Assembly: GCF_003265705.1 (NCBI RefSeq) | Contig: NW_020313005.1 | Location: 20,286,797 to 20,350,796 of the forward strand | Direction: 5' to 3' | DNA length: 64,000 nucleotides | Source: Callorhinus ursinus | Taxonomy: Eukaryota > Chordata > Mammalia > Carnivora > Otariidae | Shown: positions 11,479-21,712 of the stretch, in pieces | How the letters are laid out: the number at the start of each line of letters is the position of its first letter | Position numbering within the stretch: the first letter of the stretch is position 1 | Position numbers and translations under genes: made by a program | The notes under the pieces: generated by a model | Told to the model about the DNA's origin: nothing | The model's database searches: none | The model's input: the letters and a program-made list of their open reading frames with translations, nothing else

Positions 11479-12469
11479 TAAAAGATAAACAAAATAGACA
11501 AACCTTTAGCAAGACTTACCAAGAAAGAAAGAGAGAGGACTCAAATAAATAATATTAGAAATGAAAGAGGAGACATAACTACTATGCCACACAAATACAA
11601 AGGATTGTAAGAGACTATGCCAACAAATTAGTTTAGAAAAAAAATGGATAAATTCCAAGAAACATACAACTTACCAAGACTGAATTATGAAAAAATAGAA
11701 AATCTGAACAGACCAGTTACTAGTAAGGAAATTGAATAAGTAATCAAACACCTCCCAACAAACAAAAGCCTGGGCCAAATGGCTTTGCTGATGAGTTCTA
11801 GCAAACATTTAAAGGAGAATTAATACCAGTCCTTCTCAAACTCTTTCAAAAAATAGCAGAGGAGAGAATACTATCAAACTCATTTTACAAGGGCAGGTTT
11901 TCCTTGATACCAAAACCAGACAAGGACATTACAAGAAAAGAAAATTACAGGCCAATATCCCTGCATAGATGCAAAAATCCTCAACAAAATATTAGCAAAC
12001 CAATTTCAACAGTACATTAAAAGAATCATACAACATGATCAAGTAGAATTAACTGCAGGGATGCAAGGATGGTTCAACATCTGTAAATCAATCAATGTGA
12101 TATACCACATTAACAAAATGAAGGATAAAAATGATCATATGATCATCTCAATAGATGCAGAAAAGACATTTGACAAAATTCAATGTACATTCATGATAAA
12201 AACTCTCAACAAACTAGGTATAAGGCAAATATACCTCAACATAATAAAGGGCAAATACAAGCCTATAGGTAACATGCTCAATGATGAGCTTTTCATCCCT
12301 AAAAGGTCAGGAATATGAAAAGGAAGCCCACTCCTGCCCCTTTATTTAACATACTACTAGAAGTCTTACCCAGAACAATTAGCAAGAAAACAAAATGAAA
12401 GGAAATCCAAATCAGAAAGGAAAAAAAAATTGTCTTTGTTTGCAGATGATGACATGACCTTATATATAG

Positions 12470-12612
12470 AAAACTATAGGGGTGCCTGGCTGGCTTAGTT
12501 GATAGAGCATGTGACTCTTGATGAGGTGGTGAGTTCAAGCCCCACATTGGGTGTAAAGATAGATCACTTAAAAATACAATCTTTAAAAAATAAATAAATT
12601 TTTAAAACTATA
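12470..12612 (+). mobile_element. Short-type Can-SINE nested in L1
   Basis: Sense short SINE (ggtgcctggctggcttag, ttgatagagcatgtgactc, gttcaagccccacattggg) ending in an A-rich tail. AAAACTATA repeats at 12470-12478 and 12604-12612. It interrupts L1 ORF2 just after the reverse-transcriptase active-site region. Confidence 0.92.
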
Positions 12613-12705
12613 AGAACTCCATCAAAAAATTGTTAGAACTATTAAATGAGTTCAGTAGCATTGCAGAATACAAAATCAATACACAAAAATCAGTTGTATT
12701 GCTAT

Positions 12706-13117
12706 ACACTTGTTGGTTTGCAAACTGTCCCCCTATCTGCAGGGCAAGGAGAGACCCAAGAAAGACAAACCACTACAGATTGGTAGGTGGCAGTTTTAAT
12801 AAGCAAGGGAGCCTAAATATGAGATTTGTCTTAGCCACAAGATGAGTAGATTTACACACCCACCCACCACCAGAATCTTAAAAGTTAATATAGAGTCCTT
12901 AACTGGGTTCATTCATGTATACCGTCCAGGTGGTCTCAACAACACAATACTATCTCAAGGCTATATTTCTGAGGCAGCTTCTGTCTCCAAACAGTGTGGG
13001 GAAGGCAAGCAGAACACACATTCCAAGGGAAGAGTGTGAGGATCCTCTGATTTCATGGGTCCAACTCATGGATCAATGGAGGGTCATATTCCCTCAAAGA
13101 CCTCCCCCAACAACACT
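12706..13117 (-). mobile_element. Solo retroviral-type LTR, 402 bp, with 5-bp TSD
   Basis: L1 text is interrupted by a 402-bp block (12711-13112) that starts TGTTGG and ends CCAACA, a perfect 6-bp inverted terminal pair with canonical TG...CA ends. It is flanked by the direct repeat ACACT at 12706-12710 and 13113-13117. That is the signature of integrase-made insertion and of a solo LTR left by recombination. Minus orientation is suggested by a tattaaaactgcc polyadenylation-like region followed by a short T/C-rich stretch when read on the minus strand. A 5-bp duplication fits ERV1 or ERVL better than ERVK. No internal genes, primer-binding site or polypurine tract are present. Confidence 0.8.
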
Positions 13118-13862
13118 AACAATGAACCCTCAGAAAGAGAAATTAAGAAAACAATGCCATTTACAATTGCATCAAAAAGAATAATACACTTAGGAATCAA
13201 TTTAACCAAGGAATTTAAATATCTGTGCATTGAAAACTATAAGACATTGATGAAAGAAAATGAAGAAGACACAAATAAATAAAAAGATAGTCTGTGCTCA
13301 TGGATCAGAAGAATTAATATTGTTAAAATTACTAAATCACTAAAATTTATTCTAAACGATATTTATACTTTCAAAATTTAGGAATCCATATTTTTTCAAC
13401 TTACAGTTTAATGTCTCACTTTCCCTTGAAAATAGCAAATAAAATTTTGTACTTATGAAAAAAAATTCCCATACTATCCAGAGCAATCTACAGATTCAAT
13501 GTAATCCTTACCAAAATTCTAATGGCATTTATCACAGAAGTAGAAAAAACAATCTTAAAATTTTGTGGAGCCACCAAAGACTCCAAATAGCTAAAGCAAT
13601 CTTAAGAAAGAAGAATAAAGCTGAAGGCATCATGCTTCCCGATTTCAAAGTATATTACAAAACTATAGTAATCAAAACAGCATGGTATTGGCATAAAATC
13701 AGACACATAGATCGATGGAACAGAATAGAGAGTCCAGAAATAAACCCATGCATATACGGTCAGTTAATTTGTGACAAAGGAACCAAAAATATACAATGGG
13801 GAAAGGATAATCTCTTCAATAGATAGGGTTGGAGAAACTGGACAACCACATCTACAAAAGAG

Positions 13863-14919
13863 TGAAATTGACCCCTTATCTTTTGTGTGTGTGTGTGTGT
13901 GTGTGTGTTTATTATATTTTTTATTATGTTAACCACCATACATTACATCATTAGTTTTTGATGTAGTGTTCCATGATTCATTGTTTGCATATAACACCCA
14001 GTGTTCCATGCAGAATGTGCCCTCTTTAATACCCATCACCAGGCTAACACATCCTCCCACCCCCCTCCCCTCTAGAACCCTCAGTTTGTTTTTCAGAGTC
14101 CATCGTCTCCCATGGTTCATCTCCCTCTCCGATTTCCCCCCTTCATTCTTCCCCTCCTGCTATCTTCTTCTTNNNNNNNNNNNNNNNNNNNNNNNNNNNN
14201 NNNNNNNNNNNNNNNNNNNNNNNNNNNNNNNNNNNNNNNNNNNNNNNNNNNNNNNNNNNNNNNNNNNNNNNNNNNNNNNNNNNNNNNNNNNNNNNNNNNN
14301 NNNNNNNNNNNNNNNNNNNNNNNNNNNNNNNNNNNNNNNNNNNNNNNNNNNNNNNNNNNNNNNNNNNNNNNNNNNNNNNNNNNNNNNNNNNNNNNNNNNN
14401 NNNNNNNNNNNNNNNNNNNNNNNNNNNNNNNNNNNNNNNNNNNNNNNNNNNNNNNNNNNNNNNNNNNNNNNNNNNNNNNNNNNNNNNNNNNNNNNNNNNN
14501 NNNNNNNNNNNNNNNNNNNNNNNNNNNNNNNNNNNNNNNNNNNNNNNNNNNNNNNNNNNNNNNNNNNNNNNNTCTTGATGAAGTCCCAATAGTTCATTTT
14601 TGCCCTTGCTTCCCTTGCCTTTGGCGACGTTTCTAGGAAGAAGTTGCTGCGGCTGAGGTCAAAGAGGTTGCTGCCTGTGTTCTCCTTTAGGATGTTGATG
14701 GACTCCTGTCTCACATTTAGGTCTTTCAACCATTTTGAGTCTATTTTTGTGTGTGGTGTAAGGAAATGGTCCAGTTTCATTCTTCTGCATGTGGCTGTCC
14801 AATTTTCCCAACACCATTTGTTGAAGAGACTGTCTTTTTTCCATTGGACATTCTTTCCTGCTTTGTTGAAGACTAGTTGACCATAGCGTTGAGGGTCCAT
14901 GAAATGGACCCCTTATCTT
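13863..14919 (-). mobile_element. Younger 5'-truncated L1, antisense, inserted into the old L1
   Basis: Insert 13883-14899 is flanked by a 20-nt target duplication (13863-13882 and 14900-14919; one mismatch at the seventh base). From the left come a (GT)n tail complement, the 3' UTR in reverse (gttaaccaccatacattaca, gtagtgttccatgattcat) and an assembly gap. Then 14573-14899 encodes, on the minus strand, the C-terminal end of ORF2p: about 109 codons with the PHTKIDSKWLKDLNVRQESI stretch and YWDFIK near the gap. The frame is open up to the gap. The copy is truncated at its 5' end, so it cannot move on its own. Confidence 0.92.
14173..14572. other. Assembly gap (400 N)
   Basis: A run of N inside the younger L1. 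It begins right after the cttcttctt tract of the L1 3' UTR. The matching copy at 33.85 kb has a gaagaagaag tract beside a long A run at the same place, so the missing part is probably the rest of the 3' UTR plus the ORF2 end. Frames that cross it are not real. Confidence 0.98.
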
Positions 14920-16156
14920 ATTACCATCTACAAAAATCAACTCAAAATGGATTGAGTCTTGAACGTAAGACCTGAAACCATAAAGTTCCTAGAAAAAAAC
15001 ATAGGTCAAAAGCTTCTTGACGTAAGTCGTGGCAATGATTTTTGGATCTGACACCAAAAGTAAAAATAAATAAACAGGACTACATTAAACAGAAAACCTT
15101 CTGTAGAGCAAAGGAAACCATCAACAAAATGACAAGCCAACTCACAGGATGGTAGAAAATATTTGCAAGTCATATAACTGATAAGGAGTTAATATCCAAA
15201 ATATACGAAAACACAAATCAAAAGCAAACAATCTGATTTTAAAACAGGCAGAGGAACTAAATAGAAATTTTTCCAAAGAAGATATACAGATGGCCAACAG
15301 GTATATATCAGATGGTCAGCATCACTAATATTCAGAGAAATGCAAATCAAAACCATAATCGGATATCACCTCACACATGTTAGAATGTCTATCATCAGAA
15401 AGACAAGAGTTAAGCGTTGAGGATGTGGAGAAAAGAGTATCCTGCTGGCAGAATGTAAATTGTGCAGCCCCTATAGAAAACAGTATGGGGTCTCCTCGGC
15501 AAATGTGTAAAAACCCACCATAACCTGGCAATCTCACTTCTGGATATATATACAAAGGACTGAAAATAGGATATCAAGGAGATATGTGCACTCCCATGTT
15601 TGCTGCAGCATTATTCACGATAGCCGAGATATGGAAACAACCTGAGTGTTCACCAGGGGACGCATGGATAGAGATGTGGTGTATTTCTACAAAGGAGTAC
15701 TCAGCCATGAGAAAGAAAACCTGCCATTTGTGACAACAGGGGTGGACCTTGAAGGCATTCTGGCAAGTAAAATAAGCCAGACAGAAAAAGGCAAATACTG
15801 CGGGGTATCACTTACATGTGGAATCTGGAAAAAAAAAAAAAAAAAAAGCCAAACTCATGGAAACAGGGAGAAGGGAAGTGGTTGCCAGGAGCCGGAGAGA
15901 GGGAAGTGGTAGAGAATAGAGAGAGAGATTGGCAAAAGGGTACAAACTCTCAGCTATAAGATGAAAAACTTGTAAGGATCTAATGTAAAACATGGCGACT
16001 ATAATTAATAACACTGTATTGTGTAATTGAACTTAAATATTCTCACACCAAAAGAGGATACATACTTGAGGTATGGATGTGTTAATTAACTAAGTTGGGG
16101 GGATCTTTTCTCAATGTATGTGTACATCAAACAACCATGAGGTACACTTTCAATAT

Positions 16157-16378
16157 CTTCCAACTTTGGGGCGCCCCGGGGGGCTCAGTCGGTTAAACGT
16201 CCGACTCTTGGTTTCGTCTCAGGTCATGATCTCAGGGTTGTGAGATCGAGCCCCACATCAGGCTCTGAGCTCAGCACGGAGTCTGCTTGGGATTCTTTCT
16301 CTCTCCCTCTGCCCTCTCCCTGTTTGTGTCCGTGTGTGCTCTCTCTCTCAAATAAATGGATAAAAACCTTCCAACTTT
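16157..16378 (+). mobile_element. Can-SINE in L1 3' end, 11-bp TSD
   Basis: SINE body 16168-16367, with CTTCCAACTTT repeated at 16157-16167 and 16368-16378. It sits in the last part of the old L1 3' UTR, just before the sequence resembling the L1 terminus (cagttatacctcgagaaaac). Confidence 0.96.
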
Positions 16379-16424
16379 ACATGTCAGTTATACCTCGAGA
16401 AAACTGCAATAAAAATTAAAAAAC

Positions 16425-16565
16425 ATAGGGAAAGGATCCGACCAGACATTTCTCCGAGGAAGATACACAAATGATGAATAAGCACAGGAAAAGACGCTGG
16501 ATATCATTTGTCATCAGGGAAATGGCAATTAAAATCACAGCGAGATACCGCTTCACACCCAGCAG
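16425..16565 (+). mobile_element. Second L1 3' fragment
   Basis: Phrases gaccagacatttctccgagg, aagatacacaaatgatg and gagataccgcttcacaccca match the ORF2-end region. They already appear once in the preceding element at about 15.26-15.39 kb, so this is a separate L1 piece abutting the first one's tail. Confidence 0.75.
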
Positions 16566-17349
16566 GAGGGCTCCCTGTCAGAAGCACTTCCGGGAATTCT
16601 AACAGGGTCTCACAGGTGCTCCCCAATACACTGGTCACTTTAATTCTCTCCATAGAACTAGGCAGGCAAGAAATCCAAGTGACAGGCATTTTTTTCAATC
16701 ATTTCTCCCTTCAGGAGAGTGAGTGGGACTCTTTTTGGGGGTCAAGCATATGTAGTTGTTTTCTTCTGTCTTAGGGTGACTTCTTTTCCAGAACTTCTAA
16801 GTCCCCTGCATGATATCCCTAGAGTAGTGAATCTCTGCTGGGCCTTACAACCCGTTCACCGGCGACTCTGAGCATGTGTGAACCCCAACATTGCCCATAG
16901 CTCTGGTGCCCTTCCAGGCATTTCCTAAACCCACATACAAATTACTTTCTGGCTTATTGTGTTCGAGCAAACATATTTCAATTTTATTCAGACACAAACT
17001 AAAATCTCCCTACTCATATTACTTGTGCTTGTGTAACTGACTAATTTTATTCCTGACTTTTGGCTGCATTGTGACTGTAGTGGGTCCGAGGCAATTTTGC
17101 CTTCTTGGATTTCTTCCTCCGTAAAAATGCTAAAAATTATGTTTTAAAAATAGTAAAATTGTATTTAAAACTTGCATTGGCATAAAGATGAATATATTAA
17201 CATTACCTAGTAACATATTTTCTTCCACCTAAAAGTTTATTTTTATTTCTGATATTAAAATAAATTAAAACATTTTCGTGGGTCCCTAAAAATATTGCAG
17301 ACTCCAACCCTGGGCCTTCTGTACCCACTGGATTTAGTTGGCCCTACTC
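16566..17349. other. Unassigned sequence
   Basis: Around 780 bp, moderately GC-rich at first and AT-rich from 17110 to 17280. Two frames of 64 and 88 codons on opposite strands overlap near 16.5-16.77 kb, start within L1 and are not credible genes. Confidence 0.5.
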
Positions 17350-17430
17350 TTTCCACTTTTGTATCCCTGGCTCCCTGGCATGAGAACAACCAATATTCAA
17401 TACATTTTTGTTGATTGAGGTTAATATTCT
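17350..17430 (+). mobile_element. L2 3' end remnant (weak)
   Basis: tatccctggctccctggcat...attcaatacatttttgttgattgagg resembles the sense L2 terminus (a cctggcacat...caataaatgtttgttgaatga pattern). Short and diverged. Confidence 0.45.
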
Positions 17431-18367
17431 AGACCAGCCTACTCCAAAAAGTTGTTTGAGAATCAAATGAGAGAGTAGTTTCAGATGCAATTTCTAAACT
17501 GTGACTTCTATGCAAATAAAAGGGATTTGGGAGAGGAAGAGAGATGTCAATTTGGTAAGTGGAATTCAAGATTTCATCCAGAAGATAGGAAACCCTAGGT
17601 AGCTAGCATCATTGGAAGACAAAAGAGGAGAAAATCAAAGACATTTTTGCCTCCTGATATTATCCAAAGACCTGGGCCTGTGTAGTTCTCGCCCCTGAGT
17701 TTGGACAGCTGTCAAGAAAACCAGCAGGAAGTGGGGAAAAACATATGTCAAGACACAGGCAACATCAGAGGGTGAAAGCCAAACCACAGGCCCCACTCCA
17801 CCAGATGGCAGTATGTCAACAGGGAGTCAGAGGGAGCATTTCTAAGAAGCCTCAATTAAATGGACTTGGGTTGATGCCAAAGCAGGGGCACTGTTTGTTT
17901 GGATTATTGCTGACAATTTTTCTTCTCATCTCATGAGAATTTTTTTCATCAACAGCAAAGAATACAAAATGAGGACATTATTATTGTAATTGCCCGTAGT
18001 AAGACTACAGTCAAGGTAGTTAAGACATGCTAATAAACCAGCAATATTTATTGAAAGTCACTGTATACAAATTAAATCATCATCATCATCATTATCAATT
18101 ACAAAATACCATTGGTATCAACTTCTCATTGAGTTCACAGGGGTGAGACTTTTGAGTCTTGCGGGTGGAAATTAATTCTTTGGGTGAGGTTGTAAATTGT
18201 GGAGGCGCAGCCTGGGACAATGTTCCTTCCAAGAGTAAGGAGAGGGCTGGAGCAGGGCCGTGGTGTCAGAGGCCTCTCCCTGTGCCAGGCACAAGCCCCA
18301 ACCTCCCATCAGCAGCTGAGAACTTGCAGAAAACTCCCGCCTGGCATCCTAGCCTCCTCTTATTAAC
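17431..18367. other. Unassigned sequence with small (CAT)n
   Basis: About 940 bp without recognisable genes. Contains a short (ATC)n run at 18076-18096. A 63-codon frame at 17745-17936 has no recognisable features. Confidence 0.5.
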
Positions 18368-18410
18368 CTGTGGAGGCAGTTACAAGAGCATGGGTCTTGC
18401 AGTTGGGACA
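18368..18410 (+). mobile_element. MIR SINE, 5' part (split element)
   Basis: agagcatgggtcttgcagttggg is the sense MIR head region. The rest of the same MIR appears at 19000-19135, after the MLT1 and SINEC insertions. Confidence 0.65.
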
Positions 18411-18800
18411 TCTGTAGTAGTTTGCTAGGGCTGCCATAACAACCTTCCACAGATTAGGTGACTTCAACAACAGAAATGTATTTTCTCACAATTCCGGAGA
18501 ATAAAAGTCCAAGATCAAGATGTCAACAGGTTGATTTCTTCTGAGACCTTTCAGCTTGGCATATAGACGGCCATCTTCTTCCCATATGTTCACGTGGTCT
18601 TCCCTCTGCAGCGATCTGTGTCCAATCTCCCTTCTCCATAAGGCCATCGGTCAGATTGGTTGAGGGCCCCCCTAGTGACCTCATTTTAATCTAATTACCT
18701 CCTTAACGACTCTGTCTCCAAATATGGTCACATTCAGAGGTACTGGGGGTTAGGACTTCAATATGTGACTTTTGGGGTCACACAACTCAGCCTGTAACAC
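18411..18800 (-). mobile_element. MLT1-type LTR, antisense, inserted in a MIR
   Basis: Starts tgtagtagtttgctagggct and ends cagcctgtaacac, with gccataacaaccttccacag, aatgtattttctcacaattc, gacctcattttaatctaatt and tgggggttaggacttcaata in between. Nearly full-length MLT1-like LTR with TG...CA-type ends. Confidence 0.88.
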
Positions 18801-18801
18801 A

Positions 18802-18995
18802 CCCAAATTCTTTTTTTTTTTTTTTTATCAGAGAGAGAGAGCACAAGCAGAGGGAGTGGCAGGCAGAGGCAGAAGAAGGCTCCCCGCTGAGCAAGGAGCC
18901 CAATGTGGGAGTCAATCCCAGGACCTTAGGAACATGACCTGAGCTAAAGGCAGCCGCTTAACCGGCTGAGCCACCCAGACATCCCCCAAATTCTT
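18802..18995 (-). mobile_element. Can-SINE, 11-bp TSD
   Basis: Antisense SINE at 18813-18984 with CCCAAATTCTT at 18802-18812 and 18985-18995. It inserted at the 3' edge of the MLT1 and further splits the MIR. Confidence 0.95.
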
Positions 18996-18999
18996 ATCT

Positions 19000-19135
19000 T
19001 GGTTTTCTCACTAACTGGGTGATGTAGTAACACTAAGCAAGTCACTCTCTGGGCCTCAGGCTTATTGGCTATAAAATGAGTTTGTTAGATTATGTCATCT
19101 TTGTGGTCTAAAAGTCTATGATCACTATAACCAAT
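19000..19135 (+). mobile_element. MIR SINE, 3' part
   Basis: Core phrases actaactgggtgatgt, caagtcactctctgggcctc and ggctataaaatgag are sense MIR core text, ending near aaaagtctatgatc. It continues the MIR whose head is at 18368. Confidence 0.8.
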
Positions 19136-19585
19136 ACAAGGTTCAATTTTGCAAGACCAAGAACAGGATGATTTCCAAACGAGCCACAAAGGGCAATTGT
19201 GCTGCACATGGAAATCAACATGTGTACGCACACAGGTGTGTCTCTATACTCTTGTGTGTATGAAAACCGATTTCACTACCTGATGGAGGCCACCTTCCAC
19301 ATATGCACACATGCTCAGTGCTTTCAGGACATCTCAGAACAAAACACAGTAAGAATATATTTTCTCCAAGTTAGTTGGTAATTTCCCCTTTATTCCATCT
19401 TTAAAAGAAAACAAATGTAGTTAAGGGCCCCACAAGTAATCGGTCTCTGGTTAGTTTTCCATTCCTCCCGTTCTCTTTCAAGAGTCCTTGTCCATACATG
19501 AGCTATTCTCTGGATGTGGATTATATTCCCTTGCACTGTCCCTTACTCTTATTTCTGCTGGGCAAACAACTATATCAAAGGGGCA
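19136..19585. other. Unassigned sequence
   Basis: About 450 bp. The part from 19440 on might be an L2 flank, since L2 text resumes after the SINE pair, but I cannot show it. Confidence 0.45.
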
Positions 19586-20005
19586 GGGGCACCTGGGTGG
19601 CTCAGTTGGTTGGGCATCCAACTCTTGGTTTCAGTTCAGCTCATGGTCTCAGGGTCATGGGATCCAGCTCCGCATCAGGCTCTGTGCTCAGAATGGAATC
19701 TGCTTGAGATTCTCTTTCCCTCTTTCTTTGCTCCACCAACCCCCCTGCTCTCAATCTCTCTCTCTCTCTCAAATAAATAAAATCTTTATTATTTTTTTAA
19801 AGATTTTATTTATTTATTTGAGAGAGAGAGAGAACACGTGGGAGGCAGAGGCAGAGGGAGAGGGAGAAGCAGACCCCCTGCTGAGCAGGGAGCTGGACGT
19901 GGAACTCCATCCCAGGACCCTGAGACCACGACCCGGGCCGAAGGCAGACACTTAATGATTAAGCCACCCAGGCGCCCCAAATAAAATCTTTAAAAAAAAA
20001 AAAAG
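19586..20005 (+). mobile_element. Can-SINE (sense), split near its tail by another SINE
   Basis: Sense head at 19586 (ggggcacctgggtggctcag), CT-rich middle, then aaataaataaaatcttta, where an antisense SINE entered. The A tail resumes at about 19993-20005. A 155-codon frame (19488-19955) crosses both SINEs and is not a gene. Confidence 0.94.
19775..19992 (-). mobile_element. Can-SINE nested in the tail of another SINE
   Basis: Antisense copy at 19789-19978. The 14-bp repeat AAATAAAATCTTTA at 19775-19788 and 19979-19992 is the host SINE's own tail duplicated. Near-consensus, hence younger than its host. Confidence 0.95.
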
Positions 20006-20560
20006 CTCAACTCAAATGTCCCCTCCTTTTCCTGACCTCCCCAGAGAGAGTCATCTGTTCCTTCCTCTGTGCCCTATAGCACATGGTGCACTTTACTGTA
20101 ATAATAATAATAATAAATAGTTGCCAACATGTACTTAGCCCTTATTTTATGCCAGGCAGAGGCCTACATGCTTTATGTATAACAGCACATTCAATCCTCT
20201 CACCTACCCTCCTATGAGGGAAAAAGACACTATTATTAGCCCCATTGAACAGATGAAGAAACTGAGGCACAAAGAGTTCAATTAACATGTCTGAGTTTAT
20301 TCAAAAAGCGACAGAACAAGGATGCAAAACCACATAGTCCAACTGCAGAGGTTCAGCCAGCCGTTACACAGTAGATTCTACATGATGTTGTTTTGTAATT
20401 AGTATTTGTTTACATTACTATATCTCACTAGACGCTAAACTTCTTGGTGACAAGGACCATTTCTTATCCATCTTATTTCTTGCGGCCTAACACAGGACCT
20501 GGCCCATGATAAATGTGTTTGTCATTCAACCACTCTCTCATTTATCAAGCACATAATCCC
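20006..20560 (+). mobile_element. L2 LINE 3' region, split by a MIR
   Basis: Sense L2-like text: caaatgtcccctccttttcctgacctcc, then after the MIR ctcactagacgctaaacttc, ttggtgacaaggaccatttc and cacaggacctggcccatgat followed by aaatgtgtttgtcattcaac. These are the familiar L2 3' end phrases (a gcacagtgcctggcacat relative). Confidence 0.72.
20100..20345 (-). mobile_element. MIR SINE, antisense
   Basis: An (AAT)n start, then tgtacttagcccttatttta, ggcctacatgctttatgtat, tattattagccccattgaac and agatgaagaaactgaggcac, the standard antisense MIR order. Confidence 0.85.
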
Positions 20561-21040
20561 GGGCACCTTCTCTTCTAGCAATGTCTCCCCCTTCCCGTTC
20601 CTCTCTTCCCCATTATAACCAGCATTGCACCCTTCTCCAGCCTGTAGTCCTCAAGCCCAAACAAACTACCAAGTGCATCCATCTATGGTTGGGGTTTCCT
20701 ATGGGATTCTGCATGTGATAAGAGATTGGTCCAGATGACTTCAAATAATTACAGTAACTAACATGCATATCTCAGCTTCAAGTTTAGAAGTGCCCCCTCC
20801 TTCCATGTTCTCCTTGGTCCTCGATCCACTCAGTTTCAGGAAATAAAAGAGGGGAACAGATAGATAAATGGGACACTTATCCCAGGAACCATTCCACCAA
20901 AAGAACCCCATGCAAATGGAAGGTCTTTCCGATAGTCTTAAAAACACACATTGGAAACATGCGGTTTTGTTAAGAATTAAATGTTCTAATCTTTATACAC
21001 ACAGAATATAGACATGGCTTTGATAGTACATACTCTGTTT
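20561..21040. other. Unassigned sequence
   Basis: Close to 480 bp, pyrimidine-rich between 20570 and 20640. No frame or repeat recognised. Confidence 0.5.
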
Positions 21041-21044
21041 CTTT

Positions 21045-21295
21045 TACTAGTACTAAGTAGCTACCATTAACTAATGTTCAGCCATTGTATTAAGGCCTTC
21101 ACATGCAATATCTTCTTTAATTTTCACAAAAACTAATGAGCTAGGCTCCCTTTTTGTCTTCATTCGACCAATGAAAAACCATAAGCTGAGAGAGTCTACA
21201 TAATTTGCTTAGGATCCTATAGGCAATAAAGGTCGAAACCAGGATTTGAACCTTCGTCCAGAGCCAGAGTACTTAGCATTCCTCTCTATGGCCTC
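21045..21295 (-). mobile_element. MIR SINE, antisense
   Basis: tattaaggccttcacatgca, tatcttctttaattttcaca, ctgagagagtctacataatt and ggatttgaaccttcgtccag follow antisense MIR order through the B-box-like end. Diverged, about 250 bp, nearly full length. Confidence 0.78.
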
Positions 21296-21567
21296 CTATA
21301 TCACTCTCACTTTGCTCCTAATTTTTCTGCCTGTATCTCTCACCTAAAACAGAAAGAAACAGAAAAAGAGGAATAGGAAGAATAGAATCAAAGAAAGAGT
21401 AGCAGATTAAGATGGAAGGAAAGAATGGGACATGGGAAAGGACATGGCGAGGAAAGAGGAGACAGAAAGTAGGTAATGGAATTGGCTATTGCTGTACCCC
21501 ATGTTTGCAGTAAAGTTCAATGTCAAATAGAAAGCCACTGGGCAAGTCTTTCCCCGTTTGTTTTAAG

Positions 21568-21712
21568 TAACAAAATTCTGGGGGTGCCTGGCTGGCTCAG
21601 TTGGAAGAGTGTGCAGCTCTTGATCTCAGGGTCATGAATTCAAGCCCCAGGTTGGGTGCAGAGCTTACTTAAATAAATAAAACTTTTTAAAAAAAGAAAT
21701 TAACAAGATTCT
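21568..21712 (+). mobile_element. Short-type Can-SINE with 12-bp TSD
   Basis: Sense short SINE (ggtgcctggctggctcagtt, gaattcaagccccaggttgg). The target repeat is taacaaaattct (21568-21579) versus taacaagattct (21701-21712). The preceding 21300-21560 is purine-rich and unassigned. Confidence 0.92.

Larger units (their letters stand above)
8640..16420 (+). mobile_element. Old L1 LINE with degenerate ORF2, host of many insertions
   Basis: A long sense L1 can be followed through the gaps left by later elements. The pre-ORF2 region is at about 9180-9900. The ORF2 endonuclease region runs from about 10240, with ctaccagagactcatttcag and ggggacttcgatatccc. The reverse-transcriptase region includes an 85-codon open piece at 12061-12318 with the [11 protein letters not shown] motif and a FADD catalytic-site relative near 12436-12460. 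The C-terminal part is a 123-codon piece at 13455-13826. The 3' UTR runs to about 16420. Frames are broken by many stops and indels, so no active protein can be made. The 5' border at about 8640 is approximate. The family is L1M-like or an early carnivore L1. Confidence 0.87.

Noticed and set aside
12061..12318. Open piece with reverse-transcriptase motif
   Set aside because: It belongs to a decayed L1 with broken frames, not to a retron, diversity-generating element or host gene.
12706..13117. Considered as a processed pseudogene because it interrupts L1
   Set aside because: No A tail. TG...CA ends and a 5-bp duplication fit an LTR instead.
14160..14900. 246-codon frame on the minus strand
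   Set aside because: Most of it is N. Only about 109 codons are real, and they are a truncated L1 ORF2 end, not a host gene.
19488..19955. 155-codon frame, the longest without N
   Set aside because: It runs through a sense SINE and a nested antisense SINE. The residues are translations of SINE text.
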